Notes: generated by a model not told the origin, from the sequence alone. Counted from the first letter of the stretch, positions 9,011 through 17,792 are shown. The stretch is 64,000 nucleotides of DNA from Mycobacterium sp. IS-1742 (GCF_001500125.1 NZ_LQIV01000016.1:28687-92686); one strand, 5' to 3'. Made by a program: numbers and translations.

Positions 9011-10012
9011 CTACGCATAGGTCACCGACCGGTTCGCCAGCTCGGCCCACGTGTTCGCGAAGTCCACCGGGCTCAGCACGGTCTCGACATGGTTGCCCAC
9101 CGGGGCGAACAGGCCGGGCTCGAGCAGCGCGAGCGCCGTGGACTGGTCCCAGAACATCGAACGCCCGCCGTAGCCGGACCACTCCCAGGTGTCGATGGCC
9201 CACGACGCGGGCTCGCCGAGCAGCATCTGCCGCAGCGTGCCGGGCAGGCCCAGCGGACGGAGCTGCTGGACCATCGCCAGCGTCGGGCCGTGCACCGTGC
9301 CCACGCATCCCGCGCGGTTGGGTGTCGTATCGCAGTCGCTGCGCGGGACGTCGACGAACGTGTGGTCCAGTCCCGGCAGCTGCCGGTGGAAGGCCTCCTC
9401 GCAGGACGGCCGGTCGTACACGCAGTTGAAGGATTCGCCGGCATCGAGTTCCGGATCGCCTTCGAGCGGCCTGCCGGTGATGACCACCCGGCCGGTCTTC
9501 GCGCGGATCGCCGGGCCGTAGTCGGCGTACGAGGTGAAGCCGCCGAGGAGAAGCACGTCCACCTTCGCGCAGCCGGCGACGGCGTCGACGACCTGCGCGA
9601 CGTGGTCCCCGCGAGCGGGCGTCGGGGGCGGTTCCTCGGGCAGGAAGTTGTTGAGCCGGTTCATCAGGGCGCGGTAGACCAGGACGTAGTCGCCGAACGT
9701 CTCGGCGATGTCGGATTCCGGGCGGTCGACGCCGGCGCCGACGATGACCGGGATCGTGCGCTGGCCCGGTTGGGCCACCATGCGGCTGACCGCCGACGCC
9801 CCGGCTTCCGGGAGCGTGTACCCCTCGGTCGTCACGATCGCCGCGACGTGGCGGGACCCGATGACCGCGGAGATCGCCATCGGGTCGTCGATGTCCATAT
9901 CGGTGTCGACGACCACGCAGGCGTCCGGCGGCGCGGCGCTCGACGCTCCCGCGGCGGTGAGCGCCGAGCAACCCAGGACCACCGCCGCGGCGAGCGCGGC
10001 CAGCCGTGTCAT
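9011..10012 (-). CDS. Exported nucleoside hydrolase family protein
   Basis: 333-residue protein with a clear N-terminal signal peptide (hydrophobic run to about residue 22, then an Ala-rich cleavage region). An inosine/uridine-preferring nucleoside hydrolase-like domain follows. The Ca2+-binding Asp cluster DTDMDIDD (about residues 36-43) corresponds to the family DTDPGIDD motif, with one substitution of the Pro-Gly pair. The hydrolase would act outside the membrane, cleaving N-glycosidic bonds of nucleosides or related compounds. Several Cys residues in the second half could form disulfides, fitting export. It lies between etfD (11 nt upstream) and the aminotransferase. Substrate uncertain. 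Confidence 0.75.
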   Translation of the reverse strand: MTRLAALAAAVVLGCSALTAAGASSAAPPDACVVVDTDMDIDDPMAISAVIGSRHVAAIVTTEGYTLPEAGASAVSRMVAQPGQRTIPVIVGAGVDRPESDIAETFGDYVLVYRALMNRLNNFLPEEPPPTPARGDHVAQVVDAVAGCAKVDVLLLGGFTSYADYGPAIRAKTGRVVITGRPLEGDPELDAGESFNCVYDRPSCEEAFHRQLPGLDHTFVDVPRSDCDTTPNRAGCVGTVHGPTLAMVQQLRPLGLPGTLRQMLLGEPASWAIDTWEWSGYGGRSMFWDQSTALALLEPGLFAPVGNHVETVLSPVDFANTWAELANRSVTYA

Positions 10013-10023
10013 ACGCGTCCGGA

Positions 10024-13000
10024 TTACCGCTTCCCGGGGCGGCGGGCACCCTTGGCGATGCCGAGGCCCTTGACCGGCGGTTCGTCACCGACGACGCGGG
10101 CGTCCCCGTTGCCCGATGCCGGCTGCGACGGTGTCTCGGGTTTGGTGTCCGGCTCGGGTGCTGCGTCCGGCTCGGGTGCCGACTCGGCCTGCGGTTGCGG
10201 CTCGGCCGGCTTGGCTGCCGGTGCGGGTGCCTTCTTCTTGGCGCCCGGGCGGCGCGCACCGGGGGCGATGCCCAGGCCCTTGACCTCAGGTTCGGGCTTG
10301 CTCTCCACCCCCAGGTCCGAATCGGCGGTGTCCGCCGGCCGGTTGTCGGTCTCGGTACCGGCCTCCGCCTTGTCCGGATCCACATTGGGCGGCTGCACGA
10401 CCGTGCCCGCGCCTTCGTTCGGCGAAGCCTTCGGCGCGGCCTTCTTCGCACCGGGTCGACGCGCACCGGCGGCGATGCCCAGGCCCTTGACCTCGGGCTC
10501 CGGCTTGGCGGGGGCTTCCGGGGTCTCGGCCTTGGCTGCGGGCGCCTCGGCCGGGGCGGCGGCGGTCTTCTTCGCGCCGGGCCGTTTGGCGCCGGCCGCG
10601 ATGCCGAGCCCCTTGGCCGGAGCCGCGGCCGGAGCCGCGGCCGGAGCCTCGGCGGTCTCGGCCTTGGCTGCGGGCGCCTCCGTCGGGGCGGCCGCCGTCT
10701 TCTTCGCGCCGGGACGCTTGGCTCCGCCGGCGATCCCGAGGCCCTTGGCCGGAGCCGCCGCGGCGGCCGGCTTGTCACCGGCCTTGTCGTCGGCGGCAGC
10801 CGTCTTCTTCGCGCCCGGCTTCTTGGCGCCACCGGCGAGGCCCAGGCCCGTGACGGGCTTCGTCGCCGTAGCCGTCGACGCCGTGGCGGCCGGCGCTTCT
10901 TCGGCTTTCTCGGCAGCCGGCTCGTCGGCGGGCGCCTTCTCCGGCGCCGGGGCCTCCTCGGTGCGGAGGGCGGCGCGTTCCTCGGCCTCCTTGGCGGCGG
11001 TGCCCTTCTCCGGCAGGGTGACCGTGCTCGTGTCGAGCGAGCCGAGCAGCAGCTGGGCGACGTCGAGCACCTCGACCTTCTCGATGTCCCTGGCGGCGGC
11101 GACCTCGTCGACACCGTCGGTCATCATCACGCGGCAGAACGGGCAACCCGTCGCGATCCGCGACGCGCCGGTGTCGATCGCCTCTTCGGTGCGCTCGGTG
11201 TTGACGCGCTTGCCGATGTGCTCTTCCATCCACATGCGCGCACCGCCTGCGCCACAGCACAGACCGCGGTCGGCGTGACGCGGCATCTCCGTCAGCTTCG
11301 CGCCGGAGGCACCGATCAGCTCGCGGGGGGCCTCGTAGACCTTGTTGTGCCGGCCCAGGTAGCAGGGGTCGTGGTAGGTGATGTCCTGCCCGTTCGCCCC
11401 GTCACCGCCGACCGGGGTGACCGGCACCAGCTTCTTGTCGCGGATCAGCCGGTTCAGCAGCTGCGTGTGGTGCAGCACCGTGTAGTTGCCGCCGACCTGC
11501 GGGTATTCGCGGCCCAGGGTGTTGAAGCAGTGCGGGCAGGTGACGATGACCTTGCGGTCGACCCGCTCGACGCCGGAGAACAGGTCGTTGAGGGTCTCGA
11601 CGTTCTGCGCGGCGAGCTGCTGGAACAGGAACTCGTTGCCCGAGCGGCGGGCCGAGTCACCGTTGCAGGTCTCACCCTCGCCCAGCACCAGGTACTTGAC
11701 GCCGGCGATCGCGAGCAGTTCGGCGACGGCCTTGGTGGTCTTCTTGGCGCGGTCCTCGTAGGCGCCGGCGCAGCCGACCCAGAACAGGTACTCGTAACCC
11801 TCGAAGGAGTCGACGTCCTTGCCGAACACCGGCACGTCGAAGTCGACCTCGTCGATCCAGTTGGTGCGGTCCTTGGCGTTCTGGCCCCAGGGATTGCCCT
11901 TGGTCTCCAGGTTCTTGAACAGCACCCCGAGCTCACCGGGGAACTCGGATTCCATCATCACCTGGTAGCGGCGCATGTCGACGATGTGGTCGATGTGCTC
12001 GATGTCGACCGGGCACTGCTCGACGCAGGCGCCGCAGGTGGTGCACGACCACAGCACGTCGGGGTCGATGACGCCACCCTGTTCGGCGGTGCCGACCAGC
12101 GGACGGGTGGCCTGTTCGGGGCCCGAACCCATGATCCGCTCGAAACCGGACTCCGGAACGTGGTCGTGGGAGTGCTTCTCGGACTGCTTCTCGCCGCGCA
12201 GTTCCTCGCCGAGGCCGCCCTCGGGGGTGTTCTCCAGCGGCGACTCCTTGTCGCCCAGGATGTACGGGGCCTTCGCGAACATGTGGTCGCGCAGGTTCAT
12301 GATCACGAGCTTGGGCGACAGCGGCTTGCCGGTGTTCCACGCCGGGCACTGCGACTGGCAGCGGCCACACTCGGTGCACGTCGTGAAGTCGAGGTAGCCC
12401 TTCCAGGTGAAGTCCTCGATCTTGCCCCGGCCCAGCACCGCGTCCTCGGCGGGATCCTCGAAGTCGATCGGCTGGCCGTTGTACTCCATCGGCAGCAGCG
12501 GGCCGAGGCCGTTGGGCAACCGCTTGAACGTGACGTTGATGGGAGCCAGGCCGATGTGCAGGTGCTTGGAGTGCAGCACGATCAGCAGGAAGATCAGCAT
12601 GACCGCGATGTGCAGGAGCAGCGCGATGGTCTCGACCCACTCGTTGACGTCATGGCCGAGCGGGCTGAGCACCCAGCCCATGAACTGCGAGAAGAACGCG
12701 CCGTTGCCGTAGGGCAGGTTGCCGACGTCGGCGGCTGCGCCGCGGACCAGGGCGTAGGTCCAGATGACGTTGAAGATCATGAACAGGATCAGCCAGGCGC
12801 CGCCGGTGTGCGATCCGTAGAACCGCGAGTCGCGGCCGTGCTTCTTGGGTTCGCGCACGATGCGGATGATCGCGAAGGTGATGATGCCGAGCAGCACGGC
12901 GACGGCGAAGAAGTCCTGCAGGAAGCCGAGCACATCCCAGGTGCCGATGATCGGGATGTGGAAGTCGTGGTCGAACAGCAGGCCGTAGGCCTCCAGGTAG

Positions 13001-13269
13001 ACCGACGCGAGGATGAAGAAGCCCCACATCGTGAAGAAGTGCGCGATACCGGGGATCGACCAGCGCAGCAGGCGGGTCTGACCGAAGACCTCTTCGAACT
13101 GCGTGGTGATGCGCTTGCCGAGGTTGTCCTTGCGGTTGTTGGCCTCGCTCGTGGGCGCGCCGGACCGGATCAGCTTGGTCAGCCACAGCACGCGTTTTGC
13201 GGCGAGCGCGATCACGATGGCGGTCATCAGCAACCCGACGACGAGTCGGATGAGAATCTGCGTGTCCAC
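10024..13269 (-). CDS. etfD: EtfD-type membrane Fe-S oxidoreductase (Rv0338c family) with long repeat tail
   Basis: Membrane oxidoreductase proposed to pass electrons from electron-transfer flavoprotein (EtfBA, acyl-CoA dehydrogenases) to menaquinone; the M. tuberculosis homologue is needed for fatty-acid beta-oxidation. The 1081 residues contain, in order: N-terminal transmembrane helices like nitrate-reductase gamma/heterodisulfide-reductase HdrE; two 4Fe-4S ferredoxin motifs (CTECGRCQSQCP and CTTCGACVEQCP); two CCG cysteine-rich domains (CPHCFNT and GLCCGAGGARMW); then an Ala/Pro/Lys-rich C-terminal region of about 290 residues with six KGLGIAxGA[K/R]RPG-type repeats. The start is the GTG at 13269, and two palindromes sit 19 bp upstream. 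Downstream lie the nucleoside hydrolase and aminotransferase on the same strand. The core family call is strong; the tail has no assigned role. Confidence 0.92.
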   Translation of the reverse strand: MDTQILIRLVVGLLMTAIVIALAAKRVLWLTKLIRSGAPTSEANNRKDNLGKRITTQFEEVFGQTRLLRWSIPGIAHFFTMWGFFILASVYLEAYGLLFDHDFHIPIIGTWDVLGFLQDFFAVAVLLGIITFAIIRIVREPKKHGRDSRFYGSHTGGAWLILFMIFNVIWTYALVRGAAADVGNLPYGNGAFFSQFMGWVLSPLGHDVNEWVETIALLLHIAVMLIFLLIVLHSKHLHIGLAPINVTFKRLPNGLGPLLPMEYNGQPIDFEDPAEDAVLGRGKIEDFTWKGYLDFTTCTECGRCQSQCPAWNTGKPLSPKLVIMNLRDHMFAKAPYILGDKESPLENTPEGGLGEELRGEKQSEKHSHDHVPESGFERIMGSGPEQATRPLVGTAEQGGVIDPDVLWSCTTCGACVEQCPVDIEHIDHIVDMRRYQVMMESEFPGELGVLFKNLETKGNPWGQNAKDRTNWIDEVDFDVPVFGKDVDSFEGYEYLFWVGCAGAYEDRAKKTTKAVAELLAIAGVKYLVLGEGETCNGDSARRSGNEFLFQQLAAQNVETLNDLFSGVERVDRKVIVTCPHCFNTLGREYPQVGGNYTVLHHTQLLNRLIRDKKLVPVTPVGGDGANGQDITYHDPCYLGRHNKVYEAPRELIGASGAKLTEMPRHADRGLCCGAGGARMWMEEHIGKRVNTERTEEAIDTGASRIATGCPFCRVMMTDGVDEVAAARDIEKVEVLDVAQLLLGSLDTSTVTLPEKGTAAKEAEERAALRTEEAPAPEKAPADEPAAEKAEEAPAATASTATATKPVTGLGLAGGAKKPGAKKTAAADDKAGDKPAAAAAPAKGLGIAGGAKRPGAKKTAAAPTEAPAAKAETAEAPAAAPAAAPAKGLGIAAGAKRPGAKKTAAAPAEAPAAKAETPEAPAKPEPEVKGLGIAAGARRPGAKKAAPKASPNEGAGTVVQPPNVDPDKAEAGTETDNRPADTADSDLGVESKPEPEVKGLGIAPGARRPGAKKKAPAPAAKPAEPQPQAESAPEPDAAPEPDTKPETPSQPASGNGDARVVGDEPPVKGLGIAKGARRPGKR
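10028..10859 (-). repeat. Six-copy degenerate repeat encoding KGLGIAxGA[R/K]RPGAKK in the EtfD tail
   Basis: Six copies of a 12-16 residue basic block occur: GLGLAGGAKKPGAKK, then GLGIAGGAKRPGAKK, GLGIAAGAKRPGAKK, GLGIAAGARRPGAKK, GLGIAPGARRPGAKK, and a terminal GLGIAKGARRPGKR. They are separated by Ala/Pro/Glu-rich linkers of unequal length. The gene itself ends in the last copy. The DNA also has short tandem GGCCGGAGCCGC units near 10616-10650. Confidence 0.85.
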
Positions 13270-13287
13270 GCGCGGCCTCCCGGTGTG

Positions 13288-13333
13288 AAGTTACTCAACA
13301 GTAACTTAAACTAAGTTACCCGTCGGTAACTTA
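13288..13333. promoter_or_regulatory. Two tandem palindromic operators upstream of etfD
   Basis: Site 1 (13288-13307) has perfect 8-bp arms AAGTTACT/AGTAACTT around a CAAC spacer. Site 2 (13312-13333) has perfect 9-bp arms TAAGTTACC/GGTAACTTA around CGTC. The two share the core AAGTTAC-N6-GTAACTT and their centres are 25 bp apart. Such sites are typical of TetR-type dimers. They lie 19-64 bp upstream of the etfD GTG, so repression of etfD is the simple reading. The regulator is not identified in the window. Confidence 0.8.
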
Positions 13334-13405
13334 GGCTCGATCCTGCTCATAGTGACATCACCGGGATACGGGCCGCTACGAAGGCTGCCCTAACCCGCGG
13401 TGGGG

Positions 13406-15943
13406 CTAACTCGACGGGGCGAGAAGTGCGCGCAGCATCGACAGCATCTCGGACCGCGATTCGGCCCCCAGCCGGCGGCGGATCCTCGCGACGTGGTGTT
13501 CGACCGTCTTCGCTGAGATGAACAGTTGGGCGCCGATGTCCCGGTACGGCATGCCGAGCAGCAACAGCTCCGCCACCTCGCGTTCGCGTTCGGAGAGCTG
13601 GGCCGAGGACGAAGGGCGGGCCGGCGTCCCCGCCGACGGGGCCGGCACCGGTGTCGGTGCCGCGCTCTCCACCGGGACCTCGGCGCCGGTGACGCTCTGT
13701 TTGAGGTCGCGGGCCAGCTGCAACATCGCCTGCGAGACCCGGCCGTCCGGCGTCTGCAGGGCGGCCTGCCCGGCCAGTCGGGTGGCGTCCCAGGTGTGGC
13801 CGAACTGCGCGAGCCCACGGGCGGCGGTCGTCACCTCGTCGACGTCGACCTGGTTGGCGAGCACCCGCAACCAGGTACGGCCCGCGGTGGCGAGCGCTTT
13901 CGCGAACGCGCTCTGCGCGCGCCTGTCCCGGCTGGCGGCGGTCAGCGCCTGTCCGTGCGGGGCGACGGCCTCCGGGGAGTTCGCCAGGATGCCGGCGTGC
14001 ACGCCGGCCCAGTGCAGCGGCACCGACCACAACACCGGGTCGCCCAGCCCTGCCAGCAGTGCGAACGCCTCGTCGAGGGTGTGCTGCAGCTGCTCCACCT
14101 GCCGCAGCCGCGCCGCGGCCACCCAGAGCTCGCCGAGCGGGAGCAACGCGAACAGGTCCACCGAGTATTCGGCGAGCACCTCCATCGCGGAGTACCAGTG
14201 CATCTGCATGGCGCCGCTGTCGCTGCTGCGCCGGGCGATCGCCGTGTGCAGCGCCGCCGCCCACAGCGCGTCGCGGCGGTGCAGGTCGGTGCCCGGCCGC
14301 GGCGCTGCGGCGGCCGCGGCCTGCAGCTGCCCGTCCTGCATGTGGGTCCACCCCAGCAGCAGCCGGTGCCGGTGGGTGACGAAGATCGCATCGGCGGAGC
14401 CGTCGTCGCGCCCGGTGCGCACCGCCCGGCCGATCACGCTGCGGGCGCGCACCGGGTCGCCGCCGTGCAGGGCGGCCAGCGTCACCAGTGCGGCCGGGGT
14501 GTCGGGAGTGACACCGCCGCGGCCGCGCTCGGCGTTCAGTGACTGGCCCAGCCGCGCCGCCGCGACGGGGTAGGGCTCGCCGAGGGACAGCACGAGTCCC
14601 TCGCCGAGGCTGCGGGCCGCACGCGCGATCGACGTCGGCGGCCCGGCGGCCTGTGTCCGCGCCAGCTCCTCGGCGGTGGTCGCGTCGCCCGCGGCGAGGG
14701 CGGCGACGGTGCCCGCCGCGCTCAGCACCGCATCCGGGGACGGCCCGAGCCAGCGGAAGAGGTCGAGCGCCTGCGTGGCGCTGCCGTCGTGCATCGCGAT
14801 GCTCGCCGAGATCCGCACCGCCGCCGCCCGCTCGTCGGGATTCTGCGAGGTGAGCAGTTCGTCGGCGATCCGCCCGGCCGTCGCGCAGTCGCCGGTCAGC
14901 GCGAGCGCGTCGGCGAGTTGCGCGCTGAGCGCGGTGGCTCCGGCGTCCGCGGCCGCCCGGTACAGCCGCGCCGCGCGGGCGGGTTCGTTGCCGGTGTGCG
15001 CGGCCAGCTCGGCGAGTGCCGCGGCGAGCCGCTCGTCACGCAGTCCGTGTTCGGCCATTCGAAGCGCGAGATCGGCGCTCAGAGTGCGCAGTTCGAGCTG
15101 TGAGCAGAGCAGGGACACCTCGATGTCGTGGTGGCGCGCGGCGCCGACGATCTGGGCGAGGCCGTCGTGCAGGGTGCGCAGGAAGCTGTGGTGGTGGCTC
15201 GGCTCGAGCAGGCCGCTGGCCCTGGCCCGGTCGACGTCGGCCAGCGCGGTCTCCGACGGTATGCGCAGGGCCGCCGCGACGTCGTCGGGTCCGAGCTCCG
15301 GGCTCAGCGACGCCACGAGCAGGGTGTCGAGCAGCGGTTCGTCGAGGCGGCGCAGACGTTCCACGAGCGCGATCCGGGCGCTGTGCCGCACCGCCGCCGC
15401 GCCGTCGCCGACCGCGGCGAGAGCCGGACGCAGCAGGAACGGCAGACCGGCGGTGACCGTGGTGAGTAGCCGGACGGCCTCGGGTGCCGGCGCGGCGCCG
15501 AGCGTCACGGCCGCCGCCCGCCCGACCTCCACCGGGGTGACGGAACCCAGTGCGACAGCGGGATTCTCGCGCTCGAGCGCGGTGGCCAGCCCGCGCAGCG
15601 CGGCGTGGTGGGCGAGCGGCTGGGTGGCGATCACCACCGTCGACGCCGAATCGGCCACCAGATCGGTGAGCCGTTCGAGGTCACCGGCGTCGAGCAGGTG
15701 CGCATCGTCGACGACCACCGCCGCGCCGGCGGGGTCGCCAGGCCGCGGCGAGCGGGACAGCACGGGACGGCCCGCCGCCCGCAGAGCCGTCCGCACGGCC
15801 GCGAGCACGGTCGACTTGCCCGTTCCGATGCCGCCGGTGACCAGGATCTTCGCAGGCGCCGCCGGGTCCGCTTCGACCGCCGCGACGGCATCGCGCGCCG
15901 CGGCCGGGAGCTCCGCTTGACGGTGCGGCGCCGGGCTCGTCAT
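13406..15943 (-). CDS. iniR: IniR-type STAND ATPase / LuxR-family transcriptional regulator (Rv0339c family)
   Basis: 845-residue signal-transduction ATPase with a C-terminal LuxR/GerE helix-turn-helix. Walker A GGIGTGKST is near residue 37 and Walker B VVVDDAHLL near residue 70. A long helical TPR-like sensor middle follows, then a Pro/Ala-rich linker and the DNA-binding domain LSEREREVAELLLLGMPYRDI...SAKTVEHHVARIRRRLG. The orthologue in M. marinum and M. tuberculosis (IniR) is known to be needed for iniBAC induction and to respond to trehalose. The ATG at 15943 lies 9 nt after the stop of the Hsp70-like gene on the same strand, so they are probably one operon read away from iniB. Its likely target boxes are described at 17822 and 18615. 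Confidence 0.88.
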   Translation of the reverse strand: MTSPAPHRQAELPAAARDAVAAVEADPAAPAKILVTGGIGTGKSTVLAAVRTALRAAGRPVLSRSPRPGDPAGAAVVVDDAHLLDAGDLERLTDLVADSASTVVIATQPLAHHAALRGLATALERENPAVALGSVTPVEVGRAAAVTLGAAPAPEAVRLLTTVTAGLPFLLRPALAAVGDGAAAVRHSARIALVERLRRLDEPLLDTLLVASLSPELGPDDVAAALRIPSETALADVDRARASGLLEPSHHHSFLRTLHDGLAQIVGAARHHDIEVSLLCSQLELRTLSADLALRMAEHGLRDERLAAALAELAAHTGNEPARAARLYRAAADAGATALSAQLADALALTGDCATAGRIADELLTSQNPDERAAAVRISASIAMHDGSATQALDLFRWLGPSPDAVLSAAGTVAALAAGDATTAEELARTQAAGPPTSIARAARSLGEGLVLSLGEPYPVAAARLGQSLNAERGRGGVTPDTPAALVTLAALHGGDPVRARSVIGRAVRTGRDDGSADAIFVTHRHRLLLGWTHMQDGQLQAAAAAAPRPGTDLHRRDALWAAALHTAIARRSSDSGAMQMHWYSAMEVLAEYSVDLFALLPLGELWVAAARLRQVEQLQHTLDEAFALLAGLGDPVLWSVPLHWAGVHAGILANSPEAVAPHGQALTAASRDRRAQSAFAKALATAGRTWLRVLANQVDVDEVTTAARGLAQFGHTWDATRLAGQAALQTPDGRVSQAMLQLARDLKQSVTGAEVPVESAAPTPVPAPSAGTPARPSSSAQLSEREREVAELLLLGMPYRDIGAQLFISAKTVEHHVARIRRRLGAESRSEMLSMLRALLAPSS

Positions 15944-15952
15944 GGCGTCGGG

Positions 15953-17755
15953 TCAGGCGCCGTCATCGGGCACGGGGACCGTCGTGACCGGCGGATCCGG
16001 CGGGTCGACCGTCGTGGGCGGCGGCGCGACCGTGGTGGTCGGCGGCGGCTGCGTCGTCGTCGGCGGCTGGGTCGTCGTCGGCCGCGTGGTGGTCGGTTGG
16101 GTCGTCGTCGTGGTCTGCTGCGTGGTCGTCGTCGTGGTCGGTTGAGTGGTCGTCGTGGTCTGCTGCGTGGTGGTCGTCGGCGGCGGCGGGGGAGGCGGCG
16201 GCTGGCTCACCGTGGTGGTCGCGACGCCGTCGGGGCCGATGGTCACGGTGGTGACCGGCGGGGGCGGGGCCTGCGGCGACGGCTCCATCGACACCGTCGT
16301 CGCGGTCTCGGTCACCGGCGTCGAATCGCCTTCGTTGCCGGTCAGCGTGACCGCCAACCCGCCGAGCGCCAGCAGCGCCGCCGCGGCGGCCGCACCGAAC
16401 AACACCGGCGGGCGTTTGTACCAGGGCAGCGGGCCCGGCTCGTCGTCGTAGCCCGTCCCGTACCCGGAGTCGTCCGGCGCGAAGGCCACCGGTGGACGCG
16501 CACCGGTCGCCGACGGGTCGTAGTCCGCGCCCGCGTAGGGCACCGGTTCACCGGCCGGCGCGTCGTCCTGCGACCAGGCCAGCGCGCGGAACGTCGCCGA
16601 CGAGGCCCCGTCCGAGGCGGCCGCACCCGCGGCCAGACCGGCCGCACCCGCGGCCCAGGCCGCCGGCCCCATGCTGGTCGCGGCGTCGGCGGCCGCGGCC
16701 ATACCGGTCGGGGCGTCGGCGTCCGCGCTCTGGTTGGCCACGAGCGCCGCGCCGGCCGCGACGTTGAGCTGCGACTCCGGGGTCGTGACGACCGGCGCCC
16801 GCAGGTGCTCGGAGAGCCGCTGGGTGACCAGCGGGATGGCCGCCCCGCCACCGACCGTCGCCACCGCGGCCACATTCGCCACCGGAATCTGGTTGCGCTG
16901 CAACGTGTCCTCGATGGCGTTCAGCAGCCCGCCGAGCGGTTCGGAGATCAGCTGCTCGAGTTCGGGACGCGTGACCCGGATGTCGGACTGCACGCCGGGC
17001 AGTTCCACCGGCACCGCGGTCGCGGTCTCGGCCGACAGGCGCTCCTTGGCCTGCCGGCACCCGTCGCGCAGGCGGGCGAGTGAGCCGACCGCGGCGGTGC
17101 CCGCCGGATCGGCCGCGCCCGAATCGGCGATACCGGCCAGCACATGGTTGAGCAGGGCCTGGTCGATCGCGTCGCCCGAGAACTCCGGGTACCGCACGGT
17201 CTGGCCGACGGCGTCGAGGTTGGCGCCCGCGTCGGCGAGCGAGATGCTGCTGCCGCTGCCACCGAGGTCGACGAGGACGTCGACGCCCCGGTCGGGCAGC
17301 CCCGGCGCGGCCTGCAACGCGGCGAGCGCGGCGGTCGAATCGGGGATCAGCGCGGCGGGCACACCGTGCGGCGCGAGGTTCGGCCGGTTGCGCAGCGCGC
17401 CGCGCAGCGCCCCGACCGTGCCCGGGCCCCAGTGGGCGGGGACCGCTATCGCGATCGGCGACCCGCCGTCGACAGTGCGGGCCATCGCGTCGAGCGCCTC
17501 GGCGAGCACCAGCTCCCCGCGGTGCGCCGAACCGTCGGCGGCGACGAGCGGGACCGGATCGCCGACCCGGTCGACGAAACCGCTCAGCACGAGGCCGGGT
17601 TCGGTGGGGTTCGCCGACCATTCACTGGGCACACCCACCTCGGGTGCCCGGTCGCCGAAGAGCGTGAGGATGGCGCGTCGGATCACCGGCGGGCGGCCAA
17701 CGCGGGCCGCCACCAGATTCGTCATCCCGATCGACAACCCAAGGGGTTCGGTCAT
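15953..17755 (-). CDS. Degenerate Hsp70-like protein with single membrane helix and Thr/Pro-rich tail
   Basis: 600 residues. Positions 1 to about 360 align by pattern with an Hsp70/actin-type ATPase domain. The phosphate-1 loop is LGLSIGMTN instead of GIDLGTTN, the phosphate-2 loop is VDLGGSGSSISL instead of [10 protein letters not shown], and the adenosine motif is VGGGAAIP. A linker of about 80 residues follows, then LPWYKRPP (Trp445), one hydrophobic helix (about 451-471) and a tail of about 130 residues, nearly all Thr, Pro, Gln and Val. No substrate-binding domain is seen. By the positive-inside rule the Hsp70 part is cytoplasmic and the tail outside. The ATG at 17755 is preferred over 17788 because it gives the same N-terminus as the paralogue at 23395. 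Probably co-transcribed with iniR. Function unknown. Confidence 0.8.
   Translation of the reverse strand: MTEPLGLSIGMTNLVAARVGRPPVIRRAILTLFGDRAPEVGVPSEWSANPTEPGLVLSGFVDRVGDPVPLVAADGSAHRGELVLAEALDAMARTVDGGSPIAIAVPAHWGPGTVGALRGALRNRPNLAPHGVPAALIPDSTAALAALQAAPGLPDRGVDVLVDLGGSGSSISLADAGANLDAVGQTVRYPEFSGDAIDQALLNHVLAGIADSGAADPAGTAAVGSLARLRDGCRQAKERLSAETATAVPVELPGVQSDIRVTRPELEQLISEPLGGLLNAIEDTLQRNQIPVANVAAVATVGGGAAIPLVTQRLSEHLRAPVVTTPESQLNVAAGAALVANQSADADAPTGMAAAADAATSMGPAAWAAGAAGLAAGAAASDGASSATFRALAWSQDDAPAGEPVPYAGADYDPSATGARPPVAFAPDDSGYGTGYDDEPGPLPWYKRPPVLFGAAAAAALLALGGLAVTLTGNEGDSTPVTETATTVSMEPSPQAPPPPVTTVTIGPDGVATTTVSQPPPPPPPPTTTTQQTTTTTQPTTTTTTQQTTTTTQPTTTRPTTTQPPTTTQPPPTTTVAPPPTTVDPPDPPVTTVPVPDDGA
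16104..16171 (-). repeat. 45-bp tandem repeat in the Thr/Pro tail
   Basis: A 23-bp identical block occurs at 16104-16126 and again at 16149-16171, exactly 45 bp apart. This encodes a 15-residue repeat of the Thr-Gln-Gln-Thr5-Gln-Pro type. Expansion or contraction in whole codons would change tail length without a frameshift. Confidence 0.7.
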
Positions 17756-17786
17756 GGTGGCTTGTCTCCTGTCTGGACCGGTGACC

Positions 17787-17792
17787 ACAATA
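17787..17792 (-). promoter_or_regulatory. Candidate -10 (TATTGT) for the Hsp70-like/iniR operon
   Basis: On the minus strand TATTGT matches TANNNT, 31 bp upstream of the ATG at 17755. The CCCCCTA boxes at 17822-17864 would lie about 30 bp or more upstream of it. Weak evidence. Confidence 0.3.

Noticed and set aside
5891..11278. Plus-strand open frame of 1795 codons
   Set aside because: Antisense to the 2Fe-2S subunit, YibE/F, aminotransferase, nucleoside hydrolase and etfD genes. Arg/Gly/His-rich composition and no family motif; a high-GC shadow frame.
10006..13314. Plus-strand open frame of 1102 codons
   Set aside because: Exact antisense of etfD and its repeats; no start context or motifs.
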